Part shown: positions 45,059 through 54,050 of the stretch, one piece after another
Position numbering within the stretch: position 1 is the first letter of the stretch
How the letters are laid out: every line of letters begins with the position of its first letter
Assembly (NCBI RefSeq): GCF_029626155.1
Contig: NZ_JARUBL010000001.1
Span: 2,914,001 to 2,978,000 of the forward strand
Reading direction: 5' to 3'
DNA: 64,000 bases
From: Solwaraspora sp. WMMD1047
GTDB taxonomy: Bacteria > Actinomycetota > Actinomycetes > Mycobacteriales > Micromonosporaceae
Made by a program: the position numbers and the translations under genes
The notes under the pieces: model-generated
The model's input: only the letters and a program-made list of their open reading frames with translations
Databases searched by the model: none
What the model was told of the DNA's origin: nothing

Positions 45059-46366
45059 TCAGGTGGCGACGCGGCGGCGGGTCAGGGTGAGCGCGCCCAG
45101 CAGGGACGCCGCGGCGCAGCCGCAGACCACCACCGCCATCGGCAGCGCATTGCCGGATCCGCCGAGCCCGACCAGCGGCGCGGCCAGTGCCCCGATCATC
45201 GACTGGAAGGCGCCGAGCAGGGCGGCGGCGGTACCGGCCCGGCCGGCGTGCGCCTCCAGGGCCAGCGCGGTGCCGTTCGGCATCACCATGCCGATGGTGG
45301 CCACGTAGCCGAACAGCGCGACGGCGAAGAGCACCAGGCTGCCGATCAGCGCCGCGCCGATCAGGGCGGCGGCGGCCAGCAGCCCGGCGACGAGCGTCGC
45401 GGTGAGCAGCGTGCGGGGCGGAAAGCGGTCCAGCAGCCGGGCGTTGAGCTGGCCGAGCGCGATCAGCCCGACCGCGTTGAGCCCGAAGATCAGGCTGTAG
45501 GTTCCGTCCGGGACGTCGAAGACCTCCTGGAACACGAACGACGACCCGGAGATGTACGCGAACAGCCCGGCGAACGCCAGCCCCTGGGTGAGGGCGTAGC
45601 CGACGAACCCGGGGTCGGCCAGCACCGTCCGCATGGTGGCGGCGGTGGCCGCCAGCCCGCCCCGGCTGCGGCGGGTGCGGGGCAGGGTCTCCGGCAGCCG
45701 CCACGCGGCGGCGGCGGCAAGCCCGACGCCGATGACGGTGAGCGCGACGAAGACCCCGCGCCACGAGGCGAACCGCAGTACCAGGCTGCCGAAGGCGGGC
45801 GCGGCGATCGGTGCCACCCCGAACACCAGGGTCAGCCGGGAGAAGTACTTCGCGGCGGCGGTGCCGGCGTAGCGGTCGCGGACGACGGCACGGGCGACGA
45901 CCACCCCCATCCCGCCGGTGAAGCCCTGCGCCAGCCGCAGCCCGGTGAGCGTCTCCGGGCTCGGCGCGAACGCGCAGAGCAGCGAGAAGACGGCGTACCC
46001 GGCGAGGCCGAGCAGCACCGGCGTGCGGCGGCCCCAACGGTCGCTGAGCGGCCCGGTGACGAACTGGCCGAGGGCGATGCCGACCAGGCAACTGGTGAGG
46101 GAGAGCTGGATCCGGGTCTCGGTGGCGCCGAACTCGACGGTCATCTCGGGGAACGCCGGCAGGTACATGTCCAGCGAGAGCGGACCGATGGCGGTGAGCG
46201 AACCGAGCAGGACCAGCAGGGTCAGTGCCGCCCGGCGCCCTTCGGGTGCGCTGGCCGGGCGCGACGGTGGCTGCCCGGGTGCCCGGTCCACGGTCCGGCC
46301 GGCCGCCGACGGCGCCAGGTCGGGCGCGCCCCGACCTGGCGTGTACGGCACGATTGGTACCCCCAA
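45059..46366 (-). CDS. MFS drug resistance transporter, Bcr/CflA type
   Basis: 435 residues with 12 predicted membrane segments after a ~45-residue Pro-rich cytoplasmic N-terminus. TAIGPLSLDMYLPAFPEMTV is the first-helix signature of the Bcr/CflA group. GQFVTGPLSDRWGRRTPVLL is the MFS loop 2-3 motif, and RLAQGFTGGMGVVVARAVVR with VRDRYAG matches motif C and the following loop. Start taken as TTG at 46366 with GGGAG upstream; a GTG a few codons in is possible. It is divergent from a MarR regulator with a palindrome between, so probably a regulated multidrug exporter. Confidence 0.88.
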   Translation of the reverse strand: MGVPIVPYTPGRGAPDLAPSAAGRTVDRAPGQPPSRPASAPEGRRAALTLLVLLGSLTAIGPLSLDMYLPAFPEMTVEFGATETRIQLSLTSCLVGIALGQFVTGPLSDRWGRRTPVLLGLAGYAVFSLLCAFAPSPETLTGLRLAQGFTGGMGVVVARAVVRDRYAGTAAAKYFSRLTLVFGVAPIAAPAFGSLVLRFASWRGVFVALTVIGVGLAAAAAWRLPETLPRTRRSRGGLAATAATMRTVLADPGFVGYALTQGLAFAGLFAYISGSSFVFQEVFDVPDGTYSLIFGLNAVGLIALGQLNARLLDRFPPRTLLTATLVAGLLAAAALIGAALIGSLVLFAVALFGYVATIGMVMPNGTALALEAHAGRAGTAAALLGAFQSMIGALAAPLVGLGGSGNALPMAVVVCGCAAASLLGALTLTRRRVAT

Positions 46367-46385
46367 ACTCTGCTCCCACCCGCGA

Positions 46386-46411
46386 CAATAGCTCTGGATA
46401 CAGAGCTGTTG
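46386..46411. promoter_or_regulatory. palindrome between efflux pump and MarR gene, likely MarR operator
   Basis: Arms CAATAGCTCTG (46386-46396) and CAGAGCTGTTG (46401-46411) are complementary at 10 of 11 positions around a 4-nt centre GATA. It lies 19 nt before the TTG of the pump and 23 nt before the GTG of the regulator, the usual place and size for a MarR dimer site. Binding is inferred. Confidence 0.6.
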
Positions 46412-46434
46412 GGATGTGAAATGGACGACCCCCG

Positions 46435-46974
46435 GTGATCGATGACCCGACCGTGGCGGCCGCCGCCGAACTGGCGGACGCCCTCGGTGACCTGCACCGC
46501 GTGCTGCGCCGGAGCGTGAGCGGCCGGCTCGGCCGCACCCCGCTGCCGGACGCCCAGGCGGAGGTGCTCCGGCTGGTCGAACGGGAGCCGGGGATCAGCG
46601 TGAAGGAGGCGGCCGACCGGTTGCGTACCGCGCCGAACACGGTGAGCACCCTGGTCGGTGAGCTGGCCGGGGCCGGGCTGCTGGAGCGCGGCCGCGATCC
46701 GGGCAACCGCCGGGTGGTCCGGCTCGGGCTGACCGCGCTCGCCCACGACCGGATCGCCGAGTACACGGCCCAGCGCCGGGAACTGGTCGTCGCCGCCCTG
46801 CGCCGGCTCGACCGGCCGGCCCGGGACGAGATCGTCCGCGCCGCCGGCCACCTGCGTGACCTCGTCGACCTGATCGCCGTGGTCGCCGAACCGGGCGGTC
46901 CGGCCGGCGGCGGGTCCGCAGGGCGGGACGATCCGGGCGGCCCGCCGGGGCCGGCCGGCGGCGTGCCAGACTGA
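46435..46974 (+). CDS. MarR family transcriptional regulator
   Basis: 179 residues. The winged helix is clear: [61 protein letters not shown] dimerisation helix on each side and a Gly/Pro-rich dispensable tail ([17 protein letters not shown]) complete it. It diverges from a Bcr/CflA-type exporter and probably represses both genes through the palindrome at 46386-46411. Start is the GTG at 46435; no strong Shine-Dalgarno. aroC begins 46 nt after its stop. Confidence 0.88.
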   Translation: MIDDPTVAAAAELADALGDLHRVLRRSVSGRLGRTPLPDAQAEVLRLVEREPGISVKEAADRLRTAPNTVSTLVGELAGAGLLERGRDPGNRRVVRLGLTALAHDRIAEYTAQRRELVVAALRRLDRPARDEIVRAAGHLRDLVDLIAVVAEPGGPAGGGSAGRDDPGGPPGPAGGVPD

Positions 46975-47020
46975 TCGCCGTGCGTGCGCCCGCCGGCGTC
47001 GCCTGAGAGGGGAAGTTTCC

Positions 47021-48199
47021 GTGTTGCGCTGGTTGACCGCAGGTGAGTCCCATGGCCCGGCCCTGGTCGCGGTCCTGGAGGGCGTCCCGGCGGGGGTCGA
47101 GGTGACAAGTGCCGAGATCGTCCGCCAGCTCTCCCGGCGCCGGCTCGGCTACGGCCGGGGCGCCCGGATGAGCTTCGAGCAGGACGAGATCGAGATCATC
47201 GGCGGCATCCGGCACGGCGTGACGCTCGGCAGCCCGGTCGCGGTCCGGGTCGGCAACTCCGAGTGGCCGAAGTGGCGGACCGTGATGGCGGCCGACCCGG
47301 TCGACCCGGCGGAGCTGGCCAGCCAGTCCCGCAACGCGCCGCTCACCCGTCCCCGACCCGGCCACGCCGACCTGGCCGGCATGCAGAAGTACGGCCACAC
47401 CGACGCCCGGCCGATCCTGGAGCGGGCCAGCGCCCGCGAGACCGCGGCCCGGGTCGCGGTCGGCACCGTGGCCCGCGAGCTGATCCGCCAGGCGCTCGGC
47501 ATCGAGATCGTCTCGCACGTCGTCGAACTCGGGTCGGTCGCCGCCAAGCCCGGCCTGCAGCCCCGCCCCGAGGACGCGGAGCGGGTCGACGCCGACCCGC
47601 TGCGCTGCCTCGACCCGGAGGCCAGTGCCCGGATGGTGGCCGAGGTCGACGCCGCCAAGAAGGACGCCGACACCCTCGGCGGGATCGTCGAGGTGCTGGC
47701 CTACGGCGTGCCGCCGGGGCTCGGCAGCCACGTGCAGTGGGACCGCAAACTGGATGCCCGGCTGGCCGCCGCCCTCACCTCGATCCAGGCGATCAAGGGC
47801 GTGGAGATCGGCGACGCCTGGCTGCAGGCCCGCTCCCGGGGCTCGGTCGCGCACGACGAAATCGTGCCCACCGCCACCGGCGTCCGGCGGGTCACCGACC
47901 GGGCCGGCGGGCTGGAGGGCGGCATCACCACCGGCGAGCCGCTGCGGGTCCGGGCCGCGATGAAGCCGATCTCCTCGCTGAACCGGGCGCTGGGCACCGT
48001 CGACGTCGCCACCGGCGAGCCGGCCACCGCGATCAACCAGCGCTCCGACGTCTGCGCGGTGCCGGCCGCCGCGGTGGTCGCCGAGGCGATGGTGGCCCTG
48101 GTGCTGGCGGAGGCGGCGACCGAGAAGTTCGGCGGTGACTCGGTCGTCGAGATCCGCCGCAACCTCGCCGGTTACCTCGACCACCTGGTGATCCGGTGA
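47021..48199 (+). CDS. aroC: chorismate synthase
   Basis: 392 residues, full length; converts EPSP to chorismate using reduced FMN. Signatures: [20 protein letters not shown] at the N-terminus, [60 protein letters not shown] and [20 protein letters not shown]. The GTG start has GAGAGGGGAAG upstream. It is translationally coupled to aroK (GTGA overlap). Confidence 0.97.
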   Translation: MLRWLTAGESHGPALVAVLEGVPAGVEVTSAEIVRQLSRRRLGYGRGARMSFEQDEIEIIGGIRHGVTLGSPVAVRVGNSEWPKWRTVMAADPVDPAELASQSRNAPLTRPRPGHADLAGMQKYGHTDARPILERASARETAARVAVGTVARELIRQALGIEIVSHVVELGSVAAKPGLQPRPEDAERVDADPLRCLDPEASARMVAEVDAAKKDADTLGGIVEVLAYGVPPGLGSHVQWDRKLDARLAAALTSIQAIKGVEIGDAWLQARSRGSVAHDEIVPTATGVRRVTDRAGGLEGGITTGEPLRVRAAMKPISSLNRALGTVDVATGEPATAINQRSDVCAVPAAAVVAEAMVALVLAEAATEKFGGDSVVEIRRNLAGYLDHLVIR

Positions 48200-48735
48200 C
48201 GGGTCTGGCCGGGACGGAGGCCGGCGCGAGCGCGCCGGTCTGTGTGCTGGTCGGGGCGCCGGGCTCCGGTAAGACCAGCACCGGACAGGCCCTGGCCGCC
48301 CTGCTCGGGGTGGCCTTCCGGGACACCGACGGCGACATCGAGGCCCAGGCGGGAAAGCCGATCCCGGAGATCTTCGTCGACGACGGCGAGGCGCACTTCC
48401 GTACCCTGGAAGCGGCCGCCGTGGCGGCGGCGCTGGCCTCCTTCGACGGGGTGCTCGCCCTCGGGGGCGGAGCGATCCTCGCCGAGTCGACCCGGGCGGC
48501 GCTGGCCGGGCACACCGTGGTGTATCTGTCCGTCGAGTTGCCGGATGCGGTCCGCCGGGTCGGCCTCGGGGCCGGCCGGCCGTTGCTGGCGATAAACCCC
48601 CGGGCCACCCTCAAGCACCTGCTCGACCAGCGGCGCCCGCTCTACACGCAGGTCGCCACCGTGACGGTGGTGACCGACGGCCGGACCCCGCGGCAGGTCG
48701 CCGAGGAGATCGCGGCGGTCCTCAAGGACCGCTGA
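48196..48735 (+). CDS. aroK: shikimate kinase
   Basis: 179 residues; phosphorylates shikimate at O3. Walker [21 protein letters not shown], shikimate-binding [20 protein letters not shown] with [11 protein letters not shown], and [14 protein letters not shown] are all in place. The lid [14 protein letters not shown] and adenine-binding end [15 protein letters not shown] follow. GTG start overlaps the aroC stop. Its last 14 bp overlap, tail to tail, the convergent hydrolase gene, so the normally adjacent aroB is separated from it by about 3.1 kb. Confidence 0.95.
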   Translation: MTGLAGTEAGASAPVCVLVGAPGSGKTSTGQALAALLGVAFRDTDGDIEAQAGKPIPEIFVDDGEAHFRTLEAAAVAAALASFDGVLALGGGAILAESTRAALAGHTVVYLSVELPDAVRRVGLGAGRPLLAINPRATLKHLLDQRRPLYTQVATVTVVTDGRTPRQVAEEIAAVLKDR

Positions 48736-49450
48736 TCCCGTCGAGCAGGTCGGCCAGCCGGTCCGGTTTGCTGAACATCGGCCAGTGCCCGGTGGGCAGC
48801 GCGTACAGGTCGGCGTCGGCCAGCTCGGCGAAGTACGGGTGACCCTGCGCGATCAGCTCCCGCACCTGCGCCAGCGGGAACGTGCAGGCGATCAGTGCGG
48901 TCGGCACCGGGAGCGGACCGGTCCGCCGGACCGGGTCGGTGGCCGCCCGTACCGGGTGCGGCGTCGTCCGCTCCCGCAACGTCGTCAACGCCTGGTCGTC
49001 CAGGCCGGCGAGATTCGCCGGGTCGTCCGCCGGCTGCCACGGCGGCGGTGGCAGGAGGTGACCGGAACCGATCAGCGCGCGCAGCCGGTCCCGCTCGGCC
49101 GGCGGGTTGGTGTCGAACTGGGAGACGCCGTCCGGCAGCGGCCCACTCTCCAGGTAGATCAGCCGGGCGATCCGCTCCGGCACGCGCTGCGCGGCCAGGC
49201 AGGCCGGCATCCCGCCGCCGGAGTGCCCGACCAGGATCACCTGCCGCAGGTCGGCCGACTCGATCAGCCCGACCAGGTCGTCGACGTGGGTCTCCAGGGT
49301 GACCTGGGGACCGGCCAGGTGGGCGCGGTCGCCGACGCCGGTGAGGGTGACCGGGTGCACGTCGTGGCCGGCGGCCCGCAGCCGGTCGGAGACCGCCGAC
49401 CAGGCCCAGCCGCCCAGCCAGAAGCCGGGAACCAGTACGAATGACGCCAT
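48722..49450 (-). CDS. alpha/beta hydrolase
   Basis: 242 residues. [20 protein letters not shown] is the oxyanion segment, [20 protein letters not shown] the nucleophile elbow (Ser in GHSGG), and [20 protein letters not shown] holds the catalytic His. This is the EstC/salicylic-acid-binding-protein-2-like esterase subgroup. AAGGAG lies 7 nt before the ATG at 49450; longer starts are not supported. It is divergent from a WYL regulator across a perfect palindrome. Its 3' end overlaps aroK by 14 bp. Confidence 0.87.
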   Translation of the reverse strand: MASFVLVPGFWLGGWAWSAVSDRLRAAGHDVHPVTLTGVGDRAHLAGPQVTLETHVDDLVGLIESADLRQVILVGHSGGGMPACLAAQRVPERIARLIYLESGPLPDGVSQFDTNPPAERDRLRALIGSGHLLPPPPWQPADDPANLAGLDDQALTTLRERTTPHPVRAATDPVRRTGPLPVPTALIACTFPLAQVRELIAQGHPYFAELADADLYALPTGHWPMFSKPDRLADLLDGISGP

Positions 49451-49502
49451 CTCGTCTCCTTCAGCTGTTGCTCGCGGGGTGGATCGGAGCCGACCGTAGA
49501 CT

Positions 49503-49531
49503 CTTATCCGGACGACTTCGGTCCGGATAAG
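49503..49531. promoter_or_regulatory. perfect 11-bp-arm palindrome, likely operator of the YafY/WYL regulator
   Basis: CTTATCCGGAC (49503-49513) and GTCCGGATAAG (49521-49531) are exactly complementary, with a 7-nt spacer GACTTCG. The site lies in the ~90-nt divergent region between hydrolase and regulator. Its right arm runs into the AAGGAG Shine-Dalgarno of the regulator, so a bound dimer could block both transcription and its own translation start. Confidence 0.65.
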
Positions 49532-49542
49532 GAGTGTGACCG

Positions 49543-50517
49543 GTGCCACATGCCGCTGGCCGGGTGCTGGCGATGCTCGAACTGCTGCAGAGCCACCACC
49601 GGCTCACCGGTGCCGACCTCGGCGCCCGGCTCGGAGTGGACGAGCGGACCGTGCGCCGGTACGCCGGCACCCTCGCCGACCTCGGCATCCCGGTGGTCGC
49701 CGCGCGGGGTCGGTACGGCGGCTACCGGCTGGCCCCCCGCTACCGGCTGCCGCCGCTGATGCTCACCGACGACGAGGCCGCCGCGGTCGTGCTCGGCCTG
49801 GTCGCGGCAGACCGGATCGGGCTCGGCACCGAGGCGCCGGCCACCGCATCGGCCCTGGCCAAGATCCGCCGGGTGCTGCCGGCGGCCCTGGCGGAGCGGC
49901 TGGCCGGGGTGCAGGAGAGCCTCGGCTTCACCACCCGGGCCCGGCCGGCCACCGCCCGCCCGGCCACCGGCACCCTGCTCACCCTCGGCGCGGCCAGCCG
50001 GGACCGCAGCCGGGTCAGTCTCAGCTACCGGTCCTGGCGGGGCGAGGTCTCACTACGCGAGCTCGACCCGTACGGACTGGTCTTCCACGCCGGCCGCTGG
50101 TATGTCACGGGACACGACCACCGCCGGGCCGAGGTACGCACCTTCCGGCTGGACCGGATCAGCTCGGTGGAGGTCCTGCCGACCGGATTCACCGTGCCGG
50201 CCGGCTTCGACCCGGTCGGCCACGTCACCCGGTCGCTGGCCGCCGTGCCGTACCGGTGGGAGGTGGAGGTGCTGCTGGAGACCGATCCGGCCCAGGCCCG
50301 CCGCCGGATCCCGGCCACCGTCGCCGAGCTGACCGAGTCGGCCGACGGGGTGCTGATGCGGACCCGCGCCCAGGACCTGACCGGGATGGCCCAGCTGCTC
50401 GCCGGGCTGGGCTGGCCGTTCACCATCCTGCGTCCCGAGGAGCTGCGCACCGCCGTCACCGGGTACGCCGCCCGGTTCGCCGGTTACGCCGAAGCCCGTC
50501 CCGCCGGCGGCGCGTGA
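49543..50517 (+). CDS. HTH/WYL-domain transcriptional regulator (YafY type)
   Basis: 324 residues. The N-terminal DeoR-like helix-turn-helix: AGRVLAMLELLQSHHRLTGA, DLGARLGVDERTVRRYAGTL, GRYGGYRLAPRYRLPPLMLT. The WYL domain follows: SYRSWRGEVSLRELDPYGLV, FHAGRWYVTGHDHRRAEVRT, FRLDRISSVEVLPTGF. A C-terminal extension ends the protein. WYL domains bind ligands, often nucleotides. GTG start with AAGGAG 8 nt before. Probable target: the divergent hydrolase. The DNA just after its stop carries a decayed copy of the aroB 5' end. Confidence 0.88.
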   Translation: MPHAAGRVLAMLELLQSHHRLTGADLGARLGVDERTVRRYAGTLADLGIPVVAARGRYGGYRLAPRYRLPPLMLTDDEAAAVVLGLVAADRIGLGTEAPATASALAKIRRVLPAALAERLAGVQESLGFTTRARPATARPATGTLLTLGAASRDRSRVSLSYRSWRGEVSLRELDPYGLVFHAGRWYVTGHDHRRAEVRTFRLDRISSVEVLPTGFTVPAGFDPVGHVTRSLAAVPYRWEVEVLLETDPAQARRRIPATVAELTESADGVLMRTRAQDLTGMAQLLAGLGWPFTILRPEELRTAVTGYAARFAGYAEARPAGGA

Positions 50518-50651
50518 CGCCGTCCCGCTACCCCGTCGTCCGGAACCGCGTCCAGGCTCATCAGCCATCGAGCAGATGACCCGGATCCCGGTCGGCAGCG
50601 ACCGGCCGTACGACGTTCTGGTCGGCCGGCACCCGCTGGCCGCGCTGCCGG
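50513..50651 (+). pseudogene. decayed duplicate of the aroB upstream region and first ~25 codons
   Basis: From GTGACGCCGTCCCGCT through CGTACGACGTTCTGGTCGG to GCTGCCGG this stretch matches 51831-51971 (aroB promoter and 5' end) at roughly 85-90 percent by eye. The start codon is destroyed (ATG to ATC). The remnant would read [19 protein letters not shown] beside the intact [19 protein letters not shown]. Similarity stops near 50651, inside codon ~25. The equivalent of the aroB -10 (TAGGCT) reads CAGGCT here. It marks the left edge of an inserted two-gene cassette. Confidence 0.88.
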
Positions 50652-50660
50652 CATCGGCCG

Positions 50661-51152
50661 CTATCCGCCGTCCCGCGTCGATCTGGCCGGGAGGCCGGCG
50701 CTGTCGTCGCCGCCCTGGGCGGTGAGTCGAGCCGTCTGGGCCTTCAGAACCCGGATCGTGTTGCCGATGTAGTCGATCACCGCAGCCATCTCTCGTTCGT
50801 CGTACCGGCTCATGAAGGCGCCCATCTCCCGGCTCAGGTCGGCGAAGACGCCGGTGAGGTCGGGGATTCGGGACGGATCGGCACTGACGAGCACCCGTCG
50901 CCGGTCGGCGGGATCGGGCCCACGGCGGACGTACCCCGCCCGCTCCAACCGGTCGACGATCCCGGTGACGGTGCTGAGCCCGACGCCGAGTTGCGGTGCC
51001 AACGCTCCCGTCGGTAACGGCCCGCTGCGGATGATCAAACCCAGTGCTTTGTGCTCGGCCGCGTTCAGCCCGAGCCGGCGCGCGATCGCCTCATGGAACA
51101 GCACGATCGCCGTGCTGAGTTCCCAACCGAGGTCCGCTCCGCTGACCGTCAT
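50661..51152 (-). CDS. MarR family transcriptional regulator
   Basis: About 163 residues from ATG at 51152; a longer start at 51230 would cross the divergent promoter region. Winged helix: LNAAEHKALGLIIRSGPLPT, GALAPQLGVGLSTVTGIVDR, LERAGYVRRGPDPADRRRVL. Helices on each side (VLFHEAIARRLG, AAVIDYIGNTIRVLKAQTAR) form the dimer interface. It is divergent from a membrane protein gene (51229) across a 76-nt AT-rich gap, likely its target. It lies inside the cassette bounded by the aroB 5' duplication and has lower GC upstream sequence than the housekeeping genes. Confidence 0.85.
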   Translation of the reverse strand: MTVSGADLGWELSTAIVLFHEAIARRLGLNAAEHKALGLIIRSGPLPTGALAPQLGVGLSTVTGIVDRLERAGYVRRGPDPADRRRVLVSADPSRIPDLTGVFADLSREMGAFMSRYDEREMAAVIDYIGNTIRVLKAQTARLTAQGGDDSAGLPARSTRDGG

Positions 51153-51228
51153 GTATTTCACTCTCACGAATAGTTCGGTACGGTGAATTATACGTCTCAC
51201 TGAAGTATATCGACGGGAGGTCGGTGTC

Positions 51229-51774
51229 ATGCGAACGGGTCTCAGGCTTAGCGCGACAGCGGCGCGGTGGGCGGCAGGGTTCTACGCCCGGCACTTCTGG
51301 CTCGTGTTCGGGCTGTCGCTGGTTCCGGCCGGGCAGCGTTACGTCGCGATCCAACACGGCGATGATCTTCCAGTCGCCCTCCAGATCGGCGGCGAGATTG
51401 TCAGCGGGTTGGCCCGGCTGCTCCTGATCTATCTCATCCTTCGCCTGGCCGTCCGGGAGGTCGGCCTGTCCGACCTGACTCCCGCCGAGAGCTGGCGGCG
51501 GTTGGCTGCTGGGCTCGGTGAGCACGCCCGGGATCTCTGGTTCCAACTCGTCGTCCTGGCGGTCGCCTTCATCGTCCTGGACATCCTGCCCACCGTCGCC
51601 ATCGACCGGTGGGTGCCCGACCATCGACAGGACCTGGTGACAGCCGTGTTCGTCAGCGTGAAGAACCCGACGGTGATCGCCTTCACGTTCCTGTGGATGG
51701 TCGGGGTCGCGCGTACCTTGACCGTGCGACAACGGGGAGCCGCCACCACGCGGGTATCCGCATCCTCGACCTGA
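51229..51774 (+). CDS. membrane protein of unknown function in the MarR cassette
   Basis: 181 residues with three to four hydrophobic segments: YARHFWLVFGLSLVPAG, GLARLLLIYLILRLAV, LWFQLVVLAVAFIVLDILP and NPTVIAFTFLWMVGVART. Between them is a polar helix REVGLSDLTPAESWRRLAAG. GGGAGG lies before the ATG. No family recognised; the pattern is of a small integral membrane protein such as a transport accessory or stress protein. Its head-to-head MarR partner at 50661-51152 probably controls it. Confidence 0.65.
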   Translation: MRTGLRLSATAARWAAGFYARHFWLVFGLSLVPAGQRYVAIQHGDDLPVALQIGGEIVSGLARLLLIYLILRLAVREVGLSDLTPAESWRRLAAGLGEHARDLWFQLVVLAVAFIVLDILPTVAIDRWVPDHRQDLVTAVFVSVKNPTVIAFTFLWMVGVARTLTVRQRGAATTRVSASST

Positions 51775-51830
51775 GCGCCGCGGACCGCCGCCGGACCCAT
51801 CCATCCGCCGGCTACACCGCCGGCCGGGGC

Positions 51831-51971
51831 GCGTGACGCCGTCCCGCTGCTCCGTCGCCCGGAACCGCGTCTAGGCTCAGCGACCATGGAGCAGATTACC
51901 CGGATCCCGGTGGGCGGCGAACGGCCGTACGACGTGTTGGTCGGCCGGGACCTGCTGGCCGAGCTGCCGGA
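51831..51971 (+). repeat. intact member of the aroB 5' duplication (promoter and first codons)
   Basis: Direct-repeat partner of 50513-50651. It includes the aroB upstream region with TAGGCT (51872-51877), a -10-like hexamer only 8 nt before the ATG, which suggests a leaderless aroB transcript started here, inside the repeat. Confidence 0.75.
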
Positions 51972-52983
51972 GCTGGTCGTCGGCGCGGCCCGGGTGGCCG
52001 TCCTGCACACCCCGGCGCTGGGGGACCGGGCCGGCGCGGTCGCCGACCGGCTGCGGTCCGCCGGAGTCGAACCGGTGCCGATCGAGGTGCCGGACGCCGA
52101 GGCGGGCAAGGACATCGAGGTGGCCGCCGCCTGCTGGGACCGGCTGGGCGCGGCCGGCTTCACCCGCACCGACGCCGTGGTCGGGATCGGTGGCGGCGCC
52201 CTGACCGACCTGGCCGGCTTCGTGGCCGCCTGCTGGCTGCGCGGGGTCCGTTGGGTGCCGGTGCCCTCCTCGCTGCTCGGCATGGTCGACGCGGCCGTCG
52301 GCGGCAAGACCGGGGTGAACTCGTCGGCCGGCAAGAACCTGGTCGGCGCGTTCCACCCGCCGGCCGGGGTGCTCTGTGATCTGTCCATGCTGGACACGCT
52401 GCCGCCGGTCGATCTGGTCGCCGGCCTGGCCGAGGTGGTCAAGTGCGGCTTCATCGCCGACCCGGCGATCCTCGACCTGATCGAGGCCGATCCGGCCGGC
52501 GCCGCCGACGCGGGCAAGCCGGTGCTGCGCGAGCTGATCGAGCGGGCGATCCGGGTGAAGGTGGCCGTGGTCTCCGGCGACCTGTACGAGTCCGGCCAGC
52601 GGGAGATCCTCAACTACGGCCACACCCTGGCGCACGCGATCGAGAAGGTCGAGGGGTACCGCTGGCGGCACGGGCACGCGGTCGCCGTGGGCCTGATCTA
52701 CGCGGCGGCGCTGGGCCGGCGGACCGGCCGGCTGGACGCGCCGACCGCCGACCGGCACCGGTCCGTGCTGAACCTGCTCGGGCTGCCCACCGGTTATCCG
52801 GCGGCGGCCTGGCCGGACCTGTTGGCCGCGATGCGGGTCGACAAGAAGGCCCGCGGCAGCCGGCTGCGCTTCGTGGTGCTCGACGGGTTGGCCCGACCGG
52901 GCGTGCTGTCCGGACCGGACGACGAGGAGCTGCGCGCGGCGTTCCTGGCCGAGGTCGCCGACGACCGGGCGGTGGCAGCGTGA
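51886..52983 (+). CDS. aroB: 3-dehydroquinate synthase
   Basis: 365 residues; turns DAHP into 3-dehydroquinate with NAD+ and a divalent metal. [20 protein letters not shown] is the NAD-binding loop, [20 protein letters not shown] the substrate-binding segment. [35 protein letters not shown] and [16 protein letters not shown] supply the metal ligands. ATG at 51886 without a Shine-Dalgarno; TAGGCT at 51872-51877 fits leaderless transcription. aroQ overlaps its stop by 4 bp. Confidence 0.96.
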   Translation: MEQITRIPVGGERPYDVLVGRDLLAELPELVVGAARVAVLHTPALGDRAGAVADRLRSAGVEPVPIEVPDAEAGKDIEVAAACWDRLGAAGFTRTDAVVGIGGGALTDLAGFVAACWLRGVRWVPVPSSLLGMVDAAVGGKTGVNSSAGKNLVGAFHPPAGVLCDLSMLDTLPPVDLVAGLAEVVKCGFIADPAILDLIEADPAGAADAGKPVLRELIERAIRVKVAVVSGDLYESGQREILNYGHTLAHAIEKVEGYRWRHGHAVAVGLIYAAALGRRTGRLDAPTADRHRSVLNLLGLPTGYPAAAWPDLLAAMRVDKKARGSRLRFVVLDGLARPGVLSGPDDEELRAAFLAEVADDRAVAA

Positions 52984-53411
52984 GGGTGTACGTGCTCAAC
53001 GGCCCCAACCTCGGGCGGCTGGGCAGCCGGCAGGTCGACGTGTACGGCGTGACCAGCTACGCCGAGCTGGTCGAGCGCTGCGAGCAGGAGGGGCAGGCGC
53101 TCGGCCTGGACGTCACCGTCCGGCAGACCGACGCGGAGGCCGAGATGCTGGGCTGGCTGCACGCGGCGGCCGACGAGCAGGCGGCCGTGGTGCTCAACCC
53201 CGGGGCCTGGTCGCACTACTCGTACGCAGTCCGGGACGCCTGCGCGATGCTGCAGGCCCCGCTGGTCGAGGTGCACATCTCCAACATCCACGCCCGGGAG
53301 CAGTTCCGGCACCACTCGGTGGTTTCCGCGGTGGCGACCGGGGTGATCGCCGGGCTCGGCGTGGACGGCTACCTGCTCGCCCTGCGGCACCTGGCCCAGC
53401 GGCCGGCCTGA
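52980..53411 (+). CDS. aroQ: type II 3-dehydroquinate dehydratase
   Basis: 143 residues, usual size. [20 protein letters not shown] bears the catalytic Tyr/Arg loop, [20 protein letters not shown] the substrate-binding NPG and His, and [20 protein letters not shown] the second His and Arg. Compared with the common 'LNLLGTREPEIYG' and 'NPGAyTHTS' versions some loop residues differ, but the key residues remain. It dehydrates 3-dehydroquinate to 3-dehydroshikimate. The GTG overlaps the aroB stop. Confidence 0.94.
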   Translation: MRVYVLNGPNLGRLGSRQVDVYGVTSYAELVERCEQEGQALGLDVTVRQTDAEAEMLGWLHAAADEQAAVVLNPGAWSHYSYAVRDACAMLQAPLVEVHISNIHAREQFRHHSVVSAVATGVIAGLGVDGYLLALRHLAQRPA

Positions 53412-53492
53412 GGCCGACCGGCGGCTCATGATCAACTGGGCCTCCTAGTAGACTTGCCGGGTCCGTCCGCCAATTGAAGAGCAAGGCAGGAA

Positions 53493-54050
53493 ATGGCCAC
53501 CACCAACGACCTCAAGAACGGTCTGGTCCTCAACCTCGACGGCGAGCTCTGGACCGTCGTGGAGTTCCAGCACGTCAAGCCCGGCAAGGGCGGTGCCTTC
53601 GTGCGCACCACGCTGAAGAACGTGCTCTCCGGCAAGGTCGTCGACAAGACGTTCAACGCGGGCACCAAGGTCGAGACGGCGACCGTCGACAAGCGCACCA
53701 TGCAGTACCTCTACGCCGACGGTGAGGACTACGTCTTCATGGATCTGCAGACCTTCGACCAGATCCCGGTGCCGGGCGGCACGGTCGGCGAGGCCGCCAA
53801 CTACCTGCTGCCCGAGGCGGAGGCGACCGTCGCCACCCACGAGGGCGTCCCGCTCTACATCGAGCTGCCGACAAGCGTCGTGCTCGAGGTGACCTACACC
53901 GAGCCGGGCCTGCAGGGGGACCGCTCCACCGGCGGCAACAAGCCCGCCACCGTGGAGACCGGCGCCACCGTCCAGGTGCCGCTCTTCATCACCACCGGCG
54001 AGAAGATCAAGGTCGACACCCGCGACGGCCGTTACCTCGGCCGCTCCTGA
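53493..54050 (+). CDS. efp: elongation factor P
   Basis: 185 residues with three OB-like domains. [20 protein letters not shown] holds the conserved loop Lys (about K32) that reaches the peptidyl-transferase centre. [17 protein letters not shown] and [20 protein letters not shown] (C-terminal signature) follow. It relieves stalling at polyproline stretches, of which this genome has many. AGGCAGGAA precedes the ATG. nusB overlaps its stop by 1 nt (TGATG). Confidence 0.97.
   Translation: MATTNDLKNGLVLNLDGELWTVVEFQHVKPGKGGAFVRTTLKNVLSGKVVDKTFNAGTKVETATVDKRTMQYLYADGEDYVFMDLQTFDQIPVPGGTVGEAANYLLPEAEATVATHEGVPLYIELPTSVVLEVTYTEPGLQGDRSTGGNKPATVETGATVQVPLFITTGEKIKVDTRDGRYLGRS

Noticed and set aside
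43029-47108. 1359-residue minus-strand frame across mltG-aroE-MFS-MarR
   Set aside because: Crosses several well-supported genes; no conserved motif in its translation.
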